Below, piece after piece: positions 1 through 12,200 of a DNA stretch of 64,000 bases. The notes under the pieces are model-generated. The model had not been told where the DNA came from. It worked only from the letters and a program-made list of their open reading frames with translations, and made no database searches. Source of the stretch: Mucidula mucida (taxonomy: Eukaryota > Basidiomycota > Agaricomycetes > Agaricales > Physalacriaceae); NCBI GenBank assembly GCA_015501055.1, contig JADNYV010000089.1, positions 62,001-126,000 of the forward strand, given 5' to 3'. The first letter of the stretch is position 1; each line of letters begins with the position of its first letter. The position numbers were made by a program, and so were the translations under genes.

Positions 1-914
1 TACGAGGAATCATTGCTTGTCTGGCGGCGCATCATCTGACGACAGGCCAACGTCGCGTCGCTCATGGATGACCGTAGCGAATATGGAGGTAGACATGTTT
101 GTCCTACAAGACAGCGCGGCTGTCTATCCGAATACACCACCTCACGCTGATGTTCCAACTCTCCGTTTCAACATCCGGTGATGATGTTACTTGCACCTGT
201 TCTTTGTTGTACTTCCACTTGGAAGGGCGATGCCTCCCGCCACGTTGCTCTTATCCACACTCTCATCGTTTCTGAGCGAGCACAAGGGTGACCATCTGAA
301 GAGGATGCGTTCCAGTACCAACCCCGCCGCCCGCATGAAGCGGTCTTCTGTTACCTCACGGCGCGCTGTTTTGATGTTAAGCCCGCTTTATAGAACATCA
401 TCACCGCCCCACTGGGAACCTCCCTTGCTGTTGATCCCGCCTCCGTCGGTGCTTGTGAGCGTGTGTCAGACGACGCGCCGAATCAATTGTACATACTTGG
501 CTATACAGACTCATACATCACTTGTAACCGTCACGGATAGGACTCGGCCGTTACTACTACATGCATCGGGAGTACGAGTACAGTTAGTTTTGCCTCGAAC
601 TGTTTAAAACACGAGACTGATTTTCTGTAGCGCCACTTTGTTCATCGTCGAGCCAGCGCGGTTGATGGACACAGTCGGCGCGATTTGGCAATATTTGTAT
701 GTTGTCTCCTTGTAAGTCTACCTTCGCGCCATTCATCCATGCTGTTTGCTAGAGTATTTCTTTTTCCGTATCATCCATACACATTAAAGCTGTCGTGGTC
801 ATACCTCTGTACGTCGCGTACTAAGAATAAAAACATCTTGCATACAACTATCCAGGTTATTGAAAGTTCTAATCGAGTTTCCGACTAATATGTACTATAT
901 CGATAGGTGCGCAA
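1..914. repeat. Decayed dispersed repeat downstream of N1
   Basis: No credible gene. Bases about 60-500 resemble 24,750-25,050, and about 60-780 resemble 26,890-27,250, with many small indels and stop codons in every frame. The last 100 bases or so (around 'atcgataggtgcgcaactag') resemble the sequence just downstream of the other NLR 3' ends at 33,890-33,960 and 39,330-39,400. I read it as old segmentally duplicated non-coding DNA belonging to the 3' side of the NLR family. Confidence 0.6.
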
Positions 915-3900
915 CTAGCGGGTGGCATATATATATACTAAGGAGGAGATGGCGGCTCCAGCGACAAGAAGAACCGCAGTCATACGATACGTATCCACTC
1001 CTCCAGAAGCCTGCGTTGTATGAGAAACGGCATGTTCATTGAGTACCTTGTCGGAAGGAATGTGAGCAAGAGTGCTGTCGGCAGGGACTGGTTCGACCGC
1101 CGGCGCAGAGCTATCCTTTGCTTCGATCGCTTCTACGGTCTGGGGAACGACATGCGCGTTATCACCGGGAATATGACTAGGATGCGCAGGGTTGAGAATA
1201 CTGCCGGCGGGGCCTGCTTCAACCGTAGCACAGATATCGCTTGCTTTAAGCACTTGCGGCGCACGGTCGGAAATGGCGTTATGGGCAAGCACTTTTGTAT
1301 TGCGAACTTGGTCGGAAATGCTGACATCGGGGACATTGGCAACCGGGCGTCGCGCGTATGGACGTAGCACTTCCAGTATCACCTGTTTTCGTGTATCGAG
1401 ATGGGTGTGCCATGGAAGCATCAACAGCGCAAGCAAGATCTCTGGGGGTACCATATGCGTGATGTGCGCATCAAAATCTATCTTAGCTCTCTGCAGGAAT
1501 ACTGCGATGACATGGAGGATATCTGGGGGGTGGGATCTCGGAGGACTTGGAGGGGAATATACCGGGAACCGCGTTGGCTGATAGGGATTACTGGTTGTAT
1601 CGCGGGACAGGCGTTCGAGGATTAATTTGATGTTCTCGAGTGCTCTGTCGCACTCATACCAGGACCACCGACGCGCATCCCAGTAACATAATGCACAGCC
1701 AAGTAGGCTATCATGGCGCGGGCAACATAGGGAAGTACTTGGATGGTCAATGAATGACCGACAGAGTTCCACACTGACCCTAAAGGTGGAGAAAGTGACA
1801 AGTCTACATGCAGCGGTACAGCCGATCTCGTCACAGAAAATATTGATGTCATAGTCCCCGCATTTCCAAACCTTATGCACGACGTCCCAGTAATCCCGTT
1901 TTATCAAGACGGTCGTGACGCGACGAAAATGACGTTCGTCCGGAGCCTGTACTTCTTGAGCAAGTCCAAATGTATGAGGAATTCCGAGTATTGCGGCGTA
2001 ATCAAGAGGAGTGAGACCGCCGTCGCCCTGGCGAAGTGAACCGATGATCTGCTCGCGATAGCTCAAGCATTTCGTGAAGTTTTCGTCTGCCAAGGCAGAG
2101 TGAACAACAACAGGCTGGTATGAATCCAGTTTGTGAGCAAGACAATACCATACAATTTGTAGTCTTGGGCGTAAGTGAGCCGCATAGCGCCCTTCTATGC
2201 GGGAAAGAGCGGTGATACAGAATTTGAAAGCAAATTCATAGGGATCTTCGGGAAACACAGAAGACTGAAAGCGGAAAATGTACTCCTGGACCGAATAATC
2301 TGTATACTTATCAGTAACTATGAATGTGTAGACCTAGAACACGGCGTACGGATGAATGCAGGTGCAAATGCGACATTTCTAGGAGCACTGACCAGGCCAC
2401 CACAGGCATCCACAATCGTGTTTGCGCATGGCGGTTCAGGAAAGTCAGATCCGGACATAGATATCATGTTGCAAGCAAAAACGAGCCTGAGCTCCCACCA
2501 ATACAGCTTACTCCAGTTATCCGGGTTGCCAAAATCGGCATAAATCCACATAATGGCCTGAAGAGCAAGTTGCTTCATCCTAGCACCTTGTTTGCCAATG
2601 CGCACGAATATCTGGTGATATGCATCATCTAAACTGACAGGAATGGATGTGAGCACCCTTCGGACATCAACTTTACTGGCGACGTCGTGCTCAAGCTCCC
2701 ATAGCGTTAGACTCGCTAACAGAAACATGCCGTTCGCTCTCGCAACAACCTCGCTGCGAACGGCACTTTGCAGATCCTCGTCCTCACATATCCAACGCAA
2801 TTTGGAGATCTTGCTATCAACGAGAGCAAGGATGTCACGATCTGCAGCTCGAATGGGGAGAGATGGATAATCTTTTATCTGGGAGAAGACGTCGCGGGAG
2901 GTAATGAGGAGATTAAAATCGTGTCCCAAACTTTCAATGGCGGCCACGAGATCAAATCCGAGAGGGCATTCGTCGAGTGCGTCGAGAACGATGAAAATGG
3001 GCCGTGAAATGAGCCGGGCTGCCTCGATTAAGAGGGTACGAACGCCATCTTCCGATGGATATATATCCTTTCGGTACAATTCCAATAACGATGGCGGGAC
3101 GCTTGAGGTGGCGTCGAGTTGAAGCAGCTGACGAAGCAGGCAGCATATGAAGGCGTGCGTCTCGCGAAGGGAGTCATGATTCTGGTTATATCGGCACACA
3201 ATGACGAGTACTATGTTCCCTGCGATGGATCGCAGGTGCTCGACAATCATGGCACTGGAAGAGCGATGTTAAGTACTGCTCTCTGGTGTGTATATGATGC
3301 AACTCACGCAGCAACGGACTTTCCAGCACCCGCTGAGATGGCTGGTAGTCAGCTAAAACGCCGATTTACATCGAAGACCAACTCACCGTCTCCGTAGCAC
3401 CACAGTACAGGCGGCGACGAGGTCCCGGTCACCCATGACTGGAATTCCGAGCTCTCCAGTACCCAGCCGCCAGTCCCTTTCAACCACTTGCGCGAGTTCT
3501 CAGCATGGTAAGCGGAGAACGTGACATTTGAAATCCATTCGGCCACTTTCCGGCGCTCTTCGTCTTGAGGATCATGAGGATTCGAAGGCTAGATGTTCGA
3601 GAATTATGTACGCACAGCTGATAGCAACTCCGATGACTTGAGTCAACTCGGCAACCGCTGCTGTGACCTCGGGCAGTTGCCCCTTGCTATCTGCAGCCAT
3701 CTCGAGAACCGCGTGTATGAGCCGACTAAAGTTCATGTCAATGATATTCAAGTGCGCTGTTATCAGACTCACTCGATGTCGTGCTGCATAGCTAATGAAA
3801 TCAAGCTCTTGTGACGCTCGAGACGAATGAACAAAACTTCGCTCTCGGCTTTGTCCAGTGGCCACATCCCAGCGGCTACCACCTTCGTCCATGACAAACG

Positions 3901-4212
3901 CCAGCCGCTCCTATCCTTTTTCGTCGCTCCACGCAGCTTTCCTTCCAGCTCACCAAGATCCCTCTCTATCAATCCAACGAAAGGCTTCGTCGGGTCGAAA
4001 AAGACCTTGAGAGGTGCCATCGACGAACGGTTTTGGGTGAAGGCGTCGTCTTGGAGGAGGCCTTGGAGATTGACGAGCACATCTCTCAAGGCGGCTACCT
4101 CCTGCATGAAGCGTTGTCGCTCCTTAGAGGATTCCCTGACGGCTTCGATGTAGTCGTAGATCTTGATGCATTGCTCAATCATGGATATGATGGATGTCGG
4201 GTCGACAGACAT
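915..4212 (-). CDS. N1: HeLo-like/NACHT STAND (NLR-type) protein with C-terminal membrane tail
   Basis: Six exons on the minus strand: 4212-3773, 3725-3616, 3563-3387, 3332-3308, 3254-2350, 2299-915. Introns are 47, 52, 54, 53 and 50 nt, all GT-AG; the exon sum is 3042 nt (1013 aa plus stop), which supports the model. The start is the ATG of MSVDPTS; the equivalent ATG begins N4. Residues 1 to about 180 are helical and resemble the fungal STAND N-terminal HeLo-like domain. A NACHT NTPase follows: Walker A GDAGAGKS (about 241-248, encoded across a 25-nt micro-exon) and Walker B PIFIVLDALDE (about 336-346). A helical NACHT-associated region with SVQEYIFRFQ is next, then weak ankyrin-like repeats (LTPLDYAAILG). 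The last 21 residues form one hydrophobic segment (LLVAGAAISSLVYIYATR), suggesting a tail-anchored protein. Family knowledge: such proteins are heterokaryon-incompatibility or immune-like switches; the ligand here is unknown. Confidence 0.85.
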
Positions 4213-5051
4213 GGCGGATAGCAAGCACACCAGGAGTCAGGAAGCGGTATGCGATATGCGATAGGAAAGTAGTGCCGTGCGTGTACCTGAATGGGGTGGG
4301 ATCACACGGTAGATTTACACGGCTCAGCGTCTCGTGTCCCACCGGATCTGTCCGAAAATGTTAACGGAGACAGAAGCCGACAATACCAGGTAGATTGTCA
4401 GAAAATGCGCAGTTCCAAAGATGGCGATTTGACGAAGCGGACGTGTACTAAATCGGGAACATCGTCTCCGCAGCTTTTCACGTTGCAGTGGTGAGGAGAT
4501 CCCGCCCACCGCCATGGAGGCTTTAAGTAGCGGATAAGATCACCTGCAGCTTGATTTTCTCCTACATTAAGCGACTGGAGAAGGGCGAAAGAATCACTGA
4601 TTTCCTGAATCCTGGGGGTGGGCAGAAGACAAGGCGACCTCGTGTGACAGCGACGCCTTCCTTGGTAAGCAGTCACGCGGCGGCATTTCGGGTTAGGGCT
4701 TTAGATCTTTGTAGTAAGTACAATTGTACACTCACATCTTCATCTTCCTTCGCTGTCTTGCGCCTAGCCAGTCACCATAGCTCTGTGACTCAAGATATCT
4801 CTGCAATCCCTCCCAATCTCAATAAGACGCTGTCGGCGTGTTGTTCTAGTCCAAGACTAGTCTAGATATGTCTTGCATATGGCTCGCATTTGTAGTCACT
4901 GCGCCGTCCACTAATGACCGTCTCTTATATGCTCGCTGTATTCTTGCCCGTAAAAGTTGCAGTTCTAATCTACTGCTCCCAAAATCAGCTTACTCTTGAC
5001 CCTTGTTCCTGTTCCAGATTCTCTTGACTCGACTTAATATCGAGTTGAAGC
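4213..5051. other. N1 upstream region, no gene
   Basis: Leader and promoter side of N1. The stretch at 4,213-4,400 is similar to 62,320-62,456 in front of N4 (shared 'ccgcttcctg', 'gatccggtgg' on the opposite strand), so the two genes kept related promoters. From about 4,500 to 5,051 I see short open frames only and no recognisable gene. Confidence 0.5.
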
Positions 5052-5056
5052 CTACT

Positions 5057-5365
5057 TGTTGAAGGAGACCCAACCATGTTGAGAGGTATGACCTGAGTCC
5101 CGACAGTGGAGCGGTTATGACCCGTTTTGGTCTATTTCATTTTTGTTCTTTTATCTATCCCGATTTGGCCTCGACACACCTCAGTTGCTACCACTCTGCT
5201 GTGCACAACTGAGGTGTGTACTACTTACAATACTTACAATACATGATGCTTATGATACTCTACAGTCTAACATCTTCTCTTTACAAGAGGTACAGCATGT
5301 TGCAATATACGAGTTGCTACCACTCCGCTGTGCATGACTGAGTCTAACATCTTCTCTCTACAACA
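5057..5365 (+). repeat. 5' LTR of copia A
   Basis: 309 bp, begins TGTTGAAGG and ends CTACAACA. Same length as the copy at 14679-14987, with scattered substitutions. It contains an internal repeat of the motif GTTGCTACCACTC(T/C)GCTGTGC, about 120 bp apart. Confidence 0.9.
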
Positions 5366-5377
5366 GGTTATGGGCCC
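5366..5377 (+). other. Primer-binding site of copia A
   Basis: GGTTATGGGCCC lies directly after the 5' LTR. The same 12 bases follow the 5' LTRs of copia E and G on the other strand. It is complementary to a CCCATAACC-type anticodon loop, as expected for half-tRNA (initiator Met) priming known from Drosophila copia and yeast Ty5. The tRNA identity is inferred. Confidence 0.7.
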
Positions 5378-5522
5378 TGTAACTGTTTAATCTACTATTG
5401 AGAAGTCACAGCACTCATCAGGAATATCCCTGGGCAACTCAAGAACACACACCCACATCCACCCACACATCACTACCCACCCAACCCACATACACCCCAT
5501 ATCACCCAACCACCTACCTACC

Positions 5523-6926
5523 ATGTTGTCCGGGATCATCTCAATGGCACAATTATTCACCCACCACCAGCTCACGGCCAACAAGGGGAATTATCCCACT
5601 TGGAAGGTCCAAATTGAAGAATACCTTGCTGGCAAAGGTATCAAGTTGTATATCACTAAAACAACACAGTCCAATGGGACTACCGCCCCTACCATTGCCC
5701 GCCCTAGCACCACCCCTACTACTACCCCCACCTCCACCGCCGTCTACTTGTGTAACCCCTCCCAGGAGGAATGGGACTATCACAATGGTGTTGCTAAATC
5801 TGTCATTGTGACCAATATCGTCAACCCAATTGGTCTTGGCATCAAAAGACATGGCACTGCTTTGGAGTGTTGGAAATCCGTTGCCTCTGTGTGTGCCCTG
5901 AAGAGCAATGCCGCACTCTCCTTGGCCAAAGAAGAGTTTACGTTGTTAAAATTCACCGGCACAACACGTGACAAGCTTAACCTCTATTTCAATGAGGCGT
6001 TCAACCTTGCCTACAGCGTCTGAATGCTTGGCAAGAACATTGAGGACAAGGAGCTGAAGAACATCATAATTTACTCCCTGCCTCCCAAGCCAGAATGGTT
6101 GGGACTGACAGCGGCCCTGTACACTTTCCCAGACTCCAATTTGGCAATCACGTCAATTAAAGCCCACACAATCAATGTTAGAATGCCAAAGGAGAAGGCC
6201 ACCACTACAGTGTTTGTCTCTGGCTCCTTTGGTTGAAGATGCACCAATCCAAACTGCAAGGTAATCAATAAGTCTTCCCACATTATTGAGAACTGCTACT
6301 GGCCCAAGGAAGATAAAGAAGGGCAGTTCCCCACCAACTTTGGAAAGCGCAAGCTGCCCACTCCTCAGGCCAACCAAACTTTGGGTGCACAAGACACACC
6401 AATAGTCAAGTCTCGTGTTCTCTCTGCTTACCGCGCCGCTGTTAAAGATGGCAAGAATGCCAAGCAAGAACCTGATGTAGTTATTGAGGAGATCTTTATT
6501 ACTCCTCCTCCTCCTCCATTCCAATGCACTCCGTCCATAGAAAGTATCTGTGTCAAGAAGACTTTGTTAAGGGAGGGAAGTGACAACGGGTGGGTTAATG
6601 TCTTCCCAAACAACAACAACAAAATGCCAGCATTACAGGATGTCAGCAATGGTGAAGACAAAGATGACAACACATATTCGTCTAATAAGGATGAAGTAGA
6701 AGACTTTTGTCCTCTCATTGTGGAGTATATCCTCGACACCCCCATTGCTGCAGCCGCAGTAGCCGGGTGTACGTTTGAGAGCATGCCAGCCTCACATGCT
6801 ACCTTTTACAATTCTGGGGCAAGCGATTATTTGTTCCGTGATTGTGCCAACTTCACCTTGTATGAGGCAACTCCATATTGTACGGTACATCGGTGTTGTC
6901 CACTGAAGGGGACTTCACTATTATAG
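5523..6926 (+). pseudogene. Copia A gag-protease remnant
   Basis: One reading frame from ATG 5523 to 6926, broken by TGA codons at 6021-6023 and 6234-6236. The Gag part (MAQLFTHHQLTANKGNYPTW) is of copia type. A zinc-knuckle-like CTNPNC...H...C motif sits right after the second stop. The protease motif reads FYNSGAS, where copia proteases normally have FYDSGAS, so the catalytic Asp appears to be replaced by Asn. At the 3' end the frame shifts into the pre-integrase region. Not functional. Confidence 0.8.
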
Positions 6927-8091
6927 GGAAAGGTTCAGTTACAAAAACCTATTACCTGGAAGATAGAACAATCAGGCTTACCTTCCGCAATGTTCTTCAC
7001 GCTTCAGCTCTTGCTGTGAATCTGATCTCAGTCAGTCAGTTCAATAGGAGTGGTTTCTACTTGCTGTTTGGTGGCAGCAAGGTAGTTATTTGCAAAGGCA
7101 GTGATGGAAAGACCCTCCTAAAAGGGCGTGGCTCTGCAAGGATGTATGTTCTTAACAAAGGACATGCACACACAAGTCTGTCAACCGCGGTGCCTGTAGA
7201 TTTGAAGACATGGCATTGTAGGTTTGCTCATGCAAGTCCAGACAGGATTTGCAAGATGTTCAGCAAAGATCTAGTCAGCGGCCTCAACATTACAGACACG
7301 TCTCTTGAAGGCAGGTGCATAAGCTGCCAAAAGGGATGCCAGCACGCTCAACCGTACAACGGGAAGTTGGAACCCAATGTATCGGTGTTGGATCTTGTTG
7401 CATTTGATCTCTGGGAGCCTAGTGGGGTGGCTTCCAGAGGTGGTAACCTCTACATGATGGTTGTGGGGTGGCTTCCAGAGGTGGTAACCTCTACATGATG
7501 GTTGTGGCGGATAGTGGGACATTACACAAGCATGTTAACTTTCTGAAAGATAAATCAAACGAGTTCACTATACCGGCATTTAATGCATACCATATCCTTG
7601 CTGAGAATCAGATGGGGCAAAAGATCAAACACATCCGGACTGACAACACCTTCAACTCCCATGCATGGAAAGAATACTTCAAAACTTACGGAATTGTCCA
7701 CGAGAACACGGTGCCGCATTCCTCTGCTCAAAATGGGTTGGCAGAGCGTGCTATCTGTACTATTATCAAGGATGTCCGCGCATCTCTTCACAACTCTGAT
7801 CTTCCCCACTCATATTGGGCGGCCACGGCTTTAGCAGCGGTATATGCAGGAAATCTTATGCCAATGCGCCGCCATCCTGATGCGGTTCCAGAGGAAGTGT
7901 TTATGGGGAGGAAGCAGGGTGTCTCCCATCTCTGTGTCTTTGGTAGTCGGTGCTCTACTGGGGTGCTGATAGTGAATGGTCAATGTGTGGATGGTCTTAG
8001 CAAGTTGGACGGGCGTGGGATTCCGGCAACCCTTATCGGGTATGGATCTGGCGCGGGGAACTATATCCTTTTGGATGAACACGGGGTTTAA
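6878..8091 (+). pseudogene. Copia A integrase remnant
   Basis: Contains the pre-integrase zinc region (TWHCRFAHAS...CISCQKGC) and a core with YMMVVADSGT (first Asp), IRTDN (second Asp) and QNGLAERA (Glu). A 41-bp tandem duplication at 7425-7506 throws the first part out of frame with the rest. The region after 8091 continues into RT after another stop. Confidence 0.8.
7425..7506 (+). repeat. 41-bp tandem duplication inside integrase
   Basis: Two perfect 41-bp copies (7425-7465, 7466-7506) beginning GGGTGGCTTCCAGAGG. Since 41 is not a multiple of three it disrupts the integrase frame. Looks like a replication-slippage or template-switch event. Confidence 0.95.
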
Positions 8092-8695
8092 TTTAAATTG
8101 TGTTTGGTGGAGTTTGACAAGAGCGTGCCATATCGCACAATGAATGTGGGGGAGAGATTGTGGGAAGATATTGATGATGCAACACCTGTGGACACGGTTC
8201 CATCCAATAGTGCTCAGGACTTAGTTCCAGAGGCTCCAGGTGTAGATGGCAAAGGAAACTGGATTTGCGACAAGGCAAGACTCATTGGTAAAGGTTTCAC
8301 GCAACAGCTTGGAGTTGACTACCACAAGACCTGGGCGGCAGTGGCCCAACTCAAGTCTATTCGGATAACCGCTGTCATTGCCACCAGTTGCAACCTTCAT
8401 TTGTGGCAGATCAACTTTGAAGCTGCTTACCTTAACAGTACAACAAAAGAGGAGATCAGAATGGAGCAGCCAAAGGGGTATATCAAGGAAGGGAACAAGG
8501 GATTGGCATGCCGGTTGAAGAAAACAATTTATGGTACAATGCAGGGGGGACGTGATTGGGCGGAGACATTACGATAACCTGGGATATGTGGTATTGCGAG
8601 CCAATCCTTGTGTATGATTTATAGGCTCAGATAATGGCTTATTCACATTGACAGACACATATATGGACAATGTATTTAGAGCATCATCATCCAAG
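8092..8695 (+). pseudogene. Copia A reverse transcriptase, 5' part only
   Basis: Reads ARLIGKGFTQQLGVDY, INFEAAYLN and LKKTIYGTMQGGRDW, the first half of a copia RT. It continues past a stop at 8575-8577 (LGYVVLRANPCV) and ends at NVFRASSSK where the LTR of gypsy B starts. The catalytic first Asp position reads INFEAAYLN (Glu where Asp is usual). The YVDD box and the rest of RT and RNase H are absent from the window. Confidence 0.75.
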
Positions 8696-9236
8696 TGTTA
8701 GCGACTGACTTTAGCCACGAGACTAAACCAGGTACCACAGCAAGAACTAAAGAAGAAAGTGTTCGCGTTCGTAAGACTAGGCTAGGCCAGGTGTATAAAC
8801 GAGATCGGAACTAAAGTACAATGATACTACACTACTGCTTATATACTAGTAAGTCTGTGTTTGGGACTCCTTGTCCATACACGTTTCCACTAGGGATGCT
8901 CCACGCCCTTGACCCAGTATTGTATGCTACTAGTCCGTGAAACCATTAAATATGAGTGGTAACTGCATGTAAGTAATAATACTGAAACAACCATGTGTGC
9001 TATGAGTGTCGGTGGTGTGTATACAATAGGGAGTCCATGAGGTATTGGCATGTATGATGTCATCCATGTGTTGGGCATGTGTCCGACATGAGTACGGCTT
9101 TGGTAATAAAAAGGAGTATGATTGGTGATGAAACAGATGATGAAACAGTCCGTTGGTTGATAAGATAAGGCCCCCGATAAGATATGATAAGATGTGGAAA
9201 ATATGAAAATATGGCGATTCATAACATCACCCCCTC
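8696..9236 (-). repeat. 3' LTR of gypsy B
   Basis: 541 bp, in element orientation starts TGTTATGAATCG and ends CGCTAACA. It abuts the polypurine tract (plus strand TCACCCCCTCCTTA, 9237-9250) just after the integrase stop codon. It is slightly longer than the other three LTRs of the family (529 bp). Confidence 0.9.
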
Positions 9237-9237
9237 C

Positions 9238-12200
9238 TTAAGGCGCAAGTTCCATTCTGCGCCAGAGTCGCTCCATGAGGGCTGCAGAGGGTAGCATGAC
9301 ATTGAGGGGTTTGGTATCGGGCGGTGGTATGGGTCGGAATAAATGGGATGGAAACTGCGATATAGGGACTTCAATGCAAGCAAGCGCAGGTGGCTTCGGT
9401 TTGTTCAGATATTGTTGATGAAAATCACTAATGGCTTTATCGGCATTCTTGAGATTGCATGCCGGTTCCCATGTCTGCTTGTGTATGCCATAACCCTTCC
9501 AGTGAACCTTGTATTGAAAACCCCCGCGGTACTTCCGGGAATTAACCACTTTCTCAACCTCCCATTCCGGTTCGGCTTCTTCCAGCACAGGTGGTGGACG
9601 CGTGTCTTGGGGTTGCGTCAGAAATTGCGGCTCGTGGTAGGGCGTCAACAGGGCCTCATTGAACACATGATGAATGCTTTTCCACGTGTGAGGAATCTGG
9701 AGCTTGTAAGAGCTCGTCCCGACTTTCTTGATCACTTTGAACGGCCCAAAGCGTTTGTCATTGAGCTTCTTCATTGGTTGGTCCGTGCTGAGATTTGTCC
9801 GTTCCAGCCATACTTTGTCACCTTCCTTGTACTCTACTGCTTCTGTTCGCTTCCTGTCATAAAACCGTTTCATGTCCTCTTTTGCCATCTTCAATGCCGA
9901 CCCCACTTTGTCCCATGTTTTCCTCATGCCATCAGCAAACTCCTGCGCAGTCTCATTTCTTAATGCTGTTTTCGGAGCGGTGCCTTTGTAGGGGTGTCTG
10001 CCCATGTCTGCAAAGAACAGAGTGACTTTGGTCGCCGAGTGTACCCGATCATTGTACACAAATTCGGCAGAGGGTAGCCATTTGTGCCAGTCGTTCTGAT
10101 GGTAGTTGACAAATAACCGTAAGAAATGTTCTATCTCTTGGTTTAACCGTTCTGTCTGTCCGTTTGCCTGTGGATGATACACCGTTGTAAAGTTTCCTTC
10201 GATGCCCAACAGCCGGTACAACTCCTTCATGAAATGCGAGTGGTATTGCGGACCTTGATCATGTATCATCTGTCGTGGTATCCCATGTATGGGAAAAATG
10301 CGATCTCGGTAGATGCGGGCCATGCCTTCTGACGTCAGAGTGGGGTGTGTCGGTATGATGCGTAATCGCTTTGTGAAATGGTCCACAAACGTGCTGATCG
10401 CGTTGTATCCTCCCGATTCTGGCAACTCTCCAATCATGTCCGTCCCTACTATCTCCCATAGCTTGCTTGGCACATCAATAGGATGAAGAGGTGCAGCCGG
10501 CTTCGTGCGATGTGATTTTGTGACCTGGCATTTTTGGCATCCTTCCACGTATTCACGGACGTCTTGGCTGATTCCTGGCCACCAATAGGTACGTGTGATC
10601 AACTTGAGAGTCTTGTATCACCCCAAATGCCCTGCAAGCTGTGCGTCATGATGCATTCTGATAACTTTTCCCCGCAATTCCTTGTCCTTCGGTATGTAAA
10701 TACGATCCTTCCATATAATAAGTCCATTTTCCTTCTCTTCCCATCCTTTTTCTTTGTTTTCTAATGCTTTTTGTACGTATCTGTCTTTGTTTCCTTTTCT
10801 TTGTTTGATTTTGTTAAGTAATTCGTCCTCCGGTGTATCTACTGTATGTAAAGAAAATTGAATTTGTGAAATAAAAAACTCCGGTTTTAGCAACACAACA
10901 TTTTTGTTATCTTTTTCCCCCTTCTCAAGGCCTGTCATCCTTGACAAGGCATCAGCTTTTCCCATTGTCTTGCCCGGCTTGTGAATCATCTGTATGTCAT
11001 ATTCCGCCAACTCCGTAACCCATCGTGCCTGTCTCCGGTTCAACTTCTGCGGCTTCCTGAAGTACTGAAGGTTTTGATGATTGGTAAAAACCTCCACTGT
11101 CTCCTTAGCGCCTAGGAGGTATTGCCGCCAGTCGTCGATCAAGTCCATAATAGCCATCATCTCTTTGTCATAGATCTCATAATTGATAAGTATGTCATCC
11201 AAGTAAACTATAACATGTCCTTCATTGATCAACTCTTTCAGAATGTGATTCATGAACGATTGAAAAGTTGCCGGCAAGTTTGTAAGTCCGAAGAACATTA
11301 CTAATGGCTCGAACAGCCCTCGGTTTGTTCTAAACGCCGCTTTCCACTCATCACCGTCTTTGATCCAAATGTTATTGTAACCCCATCGGACATCCATCTT
11401 TGTGAAACACTTTGCTCCCTTCAGCTTGTCGATAAGTTCTTGGATTAACGGTAAGGGGTATTGGTTTTTGATTGTCATGTCGTTCAACTTCCAATAATCC
11501 TGTACTGGCCAAAGGCTTCCATCCTTCTTTTTGACAAAGAAGAAGGGTGATGCCATAGGTGAAATTGATGGCTGTATACGTCCCGTCCATATGTTTTCTT
11601 CCAGGAACTCATCTAACGCCTTTTGCTCGGATGGACTAAGGGGATAGACCTTGCAGTCAACCAGTTTGGAACCAGGCGTAAGTTCTATTGCGTGATCCCA
11701 GGGTCTTCGCTCCGGTAGCTTGTCAAAGTCCGCCTTGCTAAATACATTGGAGAAATCCTTAATGTAAGGTGAAGCAACGGATGAAGGCTGTTGTGATCTC
11801 AGCTTTTCACCGCTTTTGCGATAGTTGTCCCAGTCCATCCAGAACAAACGCTCTCCCTCTTCCAACTTCTCTTCTACGTCTTCTCCTTCATCTTCCGGCG
11901 AGTTATACTTGGGTAGGTAGCCGCAACGGTCTGGGCATCAATCAAAAGTCAACATGGATTCCGTCCAGTTGATTGTGGGGTTGTGATATCGTAACCAATC
12001 TAGCCCCAAAAAGATGCTTGTTTTGCCAAGATTGGTGACGGCCAACTCAATCTTTTCTGCGTGATCACCGATCTTCATTCGGACCTCCACAAAACCTTCG
12101 ATTGCTCCTCCCTCGTTTAGGGTTCCATCCGCATTGTAGACAGGGAGCTTGACCGGTAACTCCTTGATCGGGAGTCCGTTCTTCTCGACGAATTCTTTAT

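Noticed and set aside
1020..1367. Plus-strand frames opposite N1 and other NLR exons
   Set aside because: They lie opposite conserved NACHT-family exons with clear motifs; no domain on this strand.
2656..3894. Inverted N1/N4 arms as an assembly duplicate
   Set aside because: About six differences, one deletion and a clear divergence outside the tract indicate two real loci, though long reads should confirm.
7425..7506. A minisatellite or CRISPR-like array
   Set aside because: Only two 41-bp units inside an integrase pseudogene; no further repeats or spacers.
11938..11940. Protease and RT of gypsy B as two separate genes
   Set aside because: The frame is continuous on both sides of a single TGA, in both gypsy copies, so they are one pol unit.
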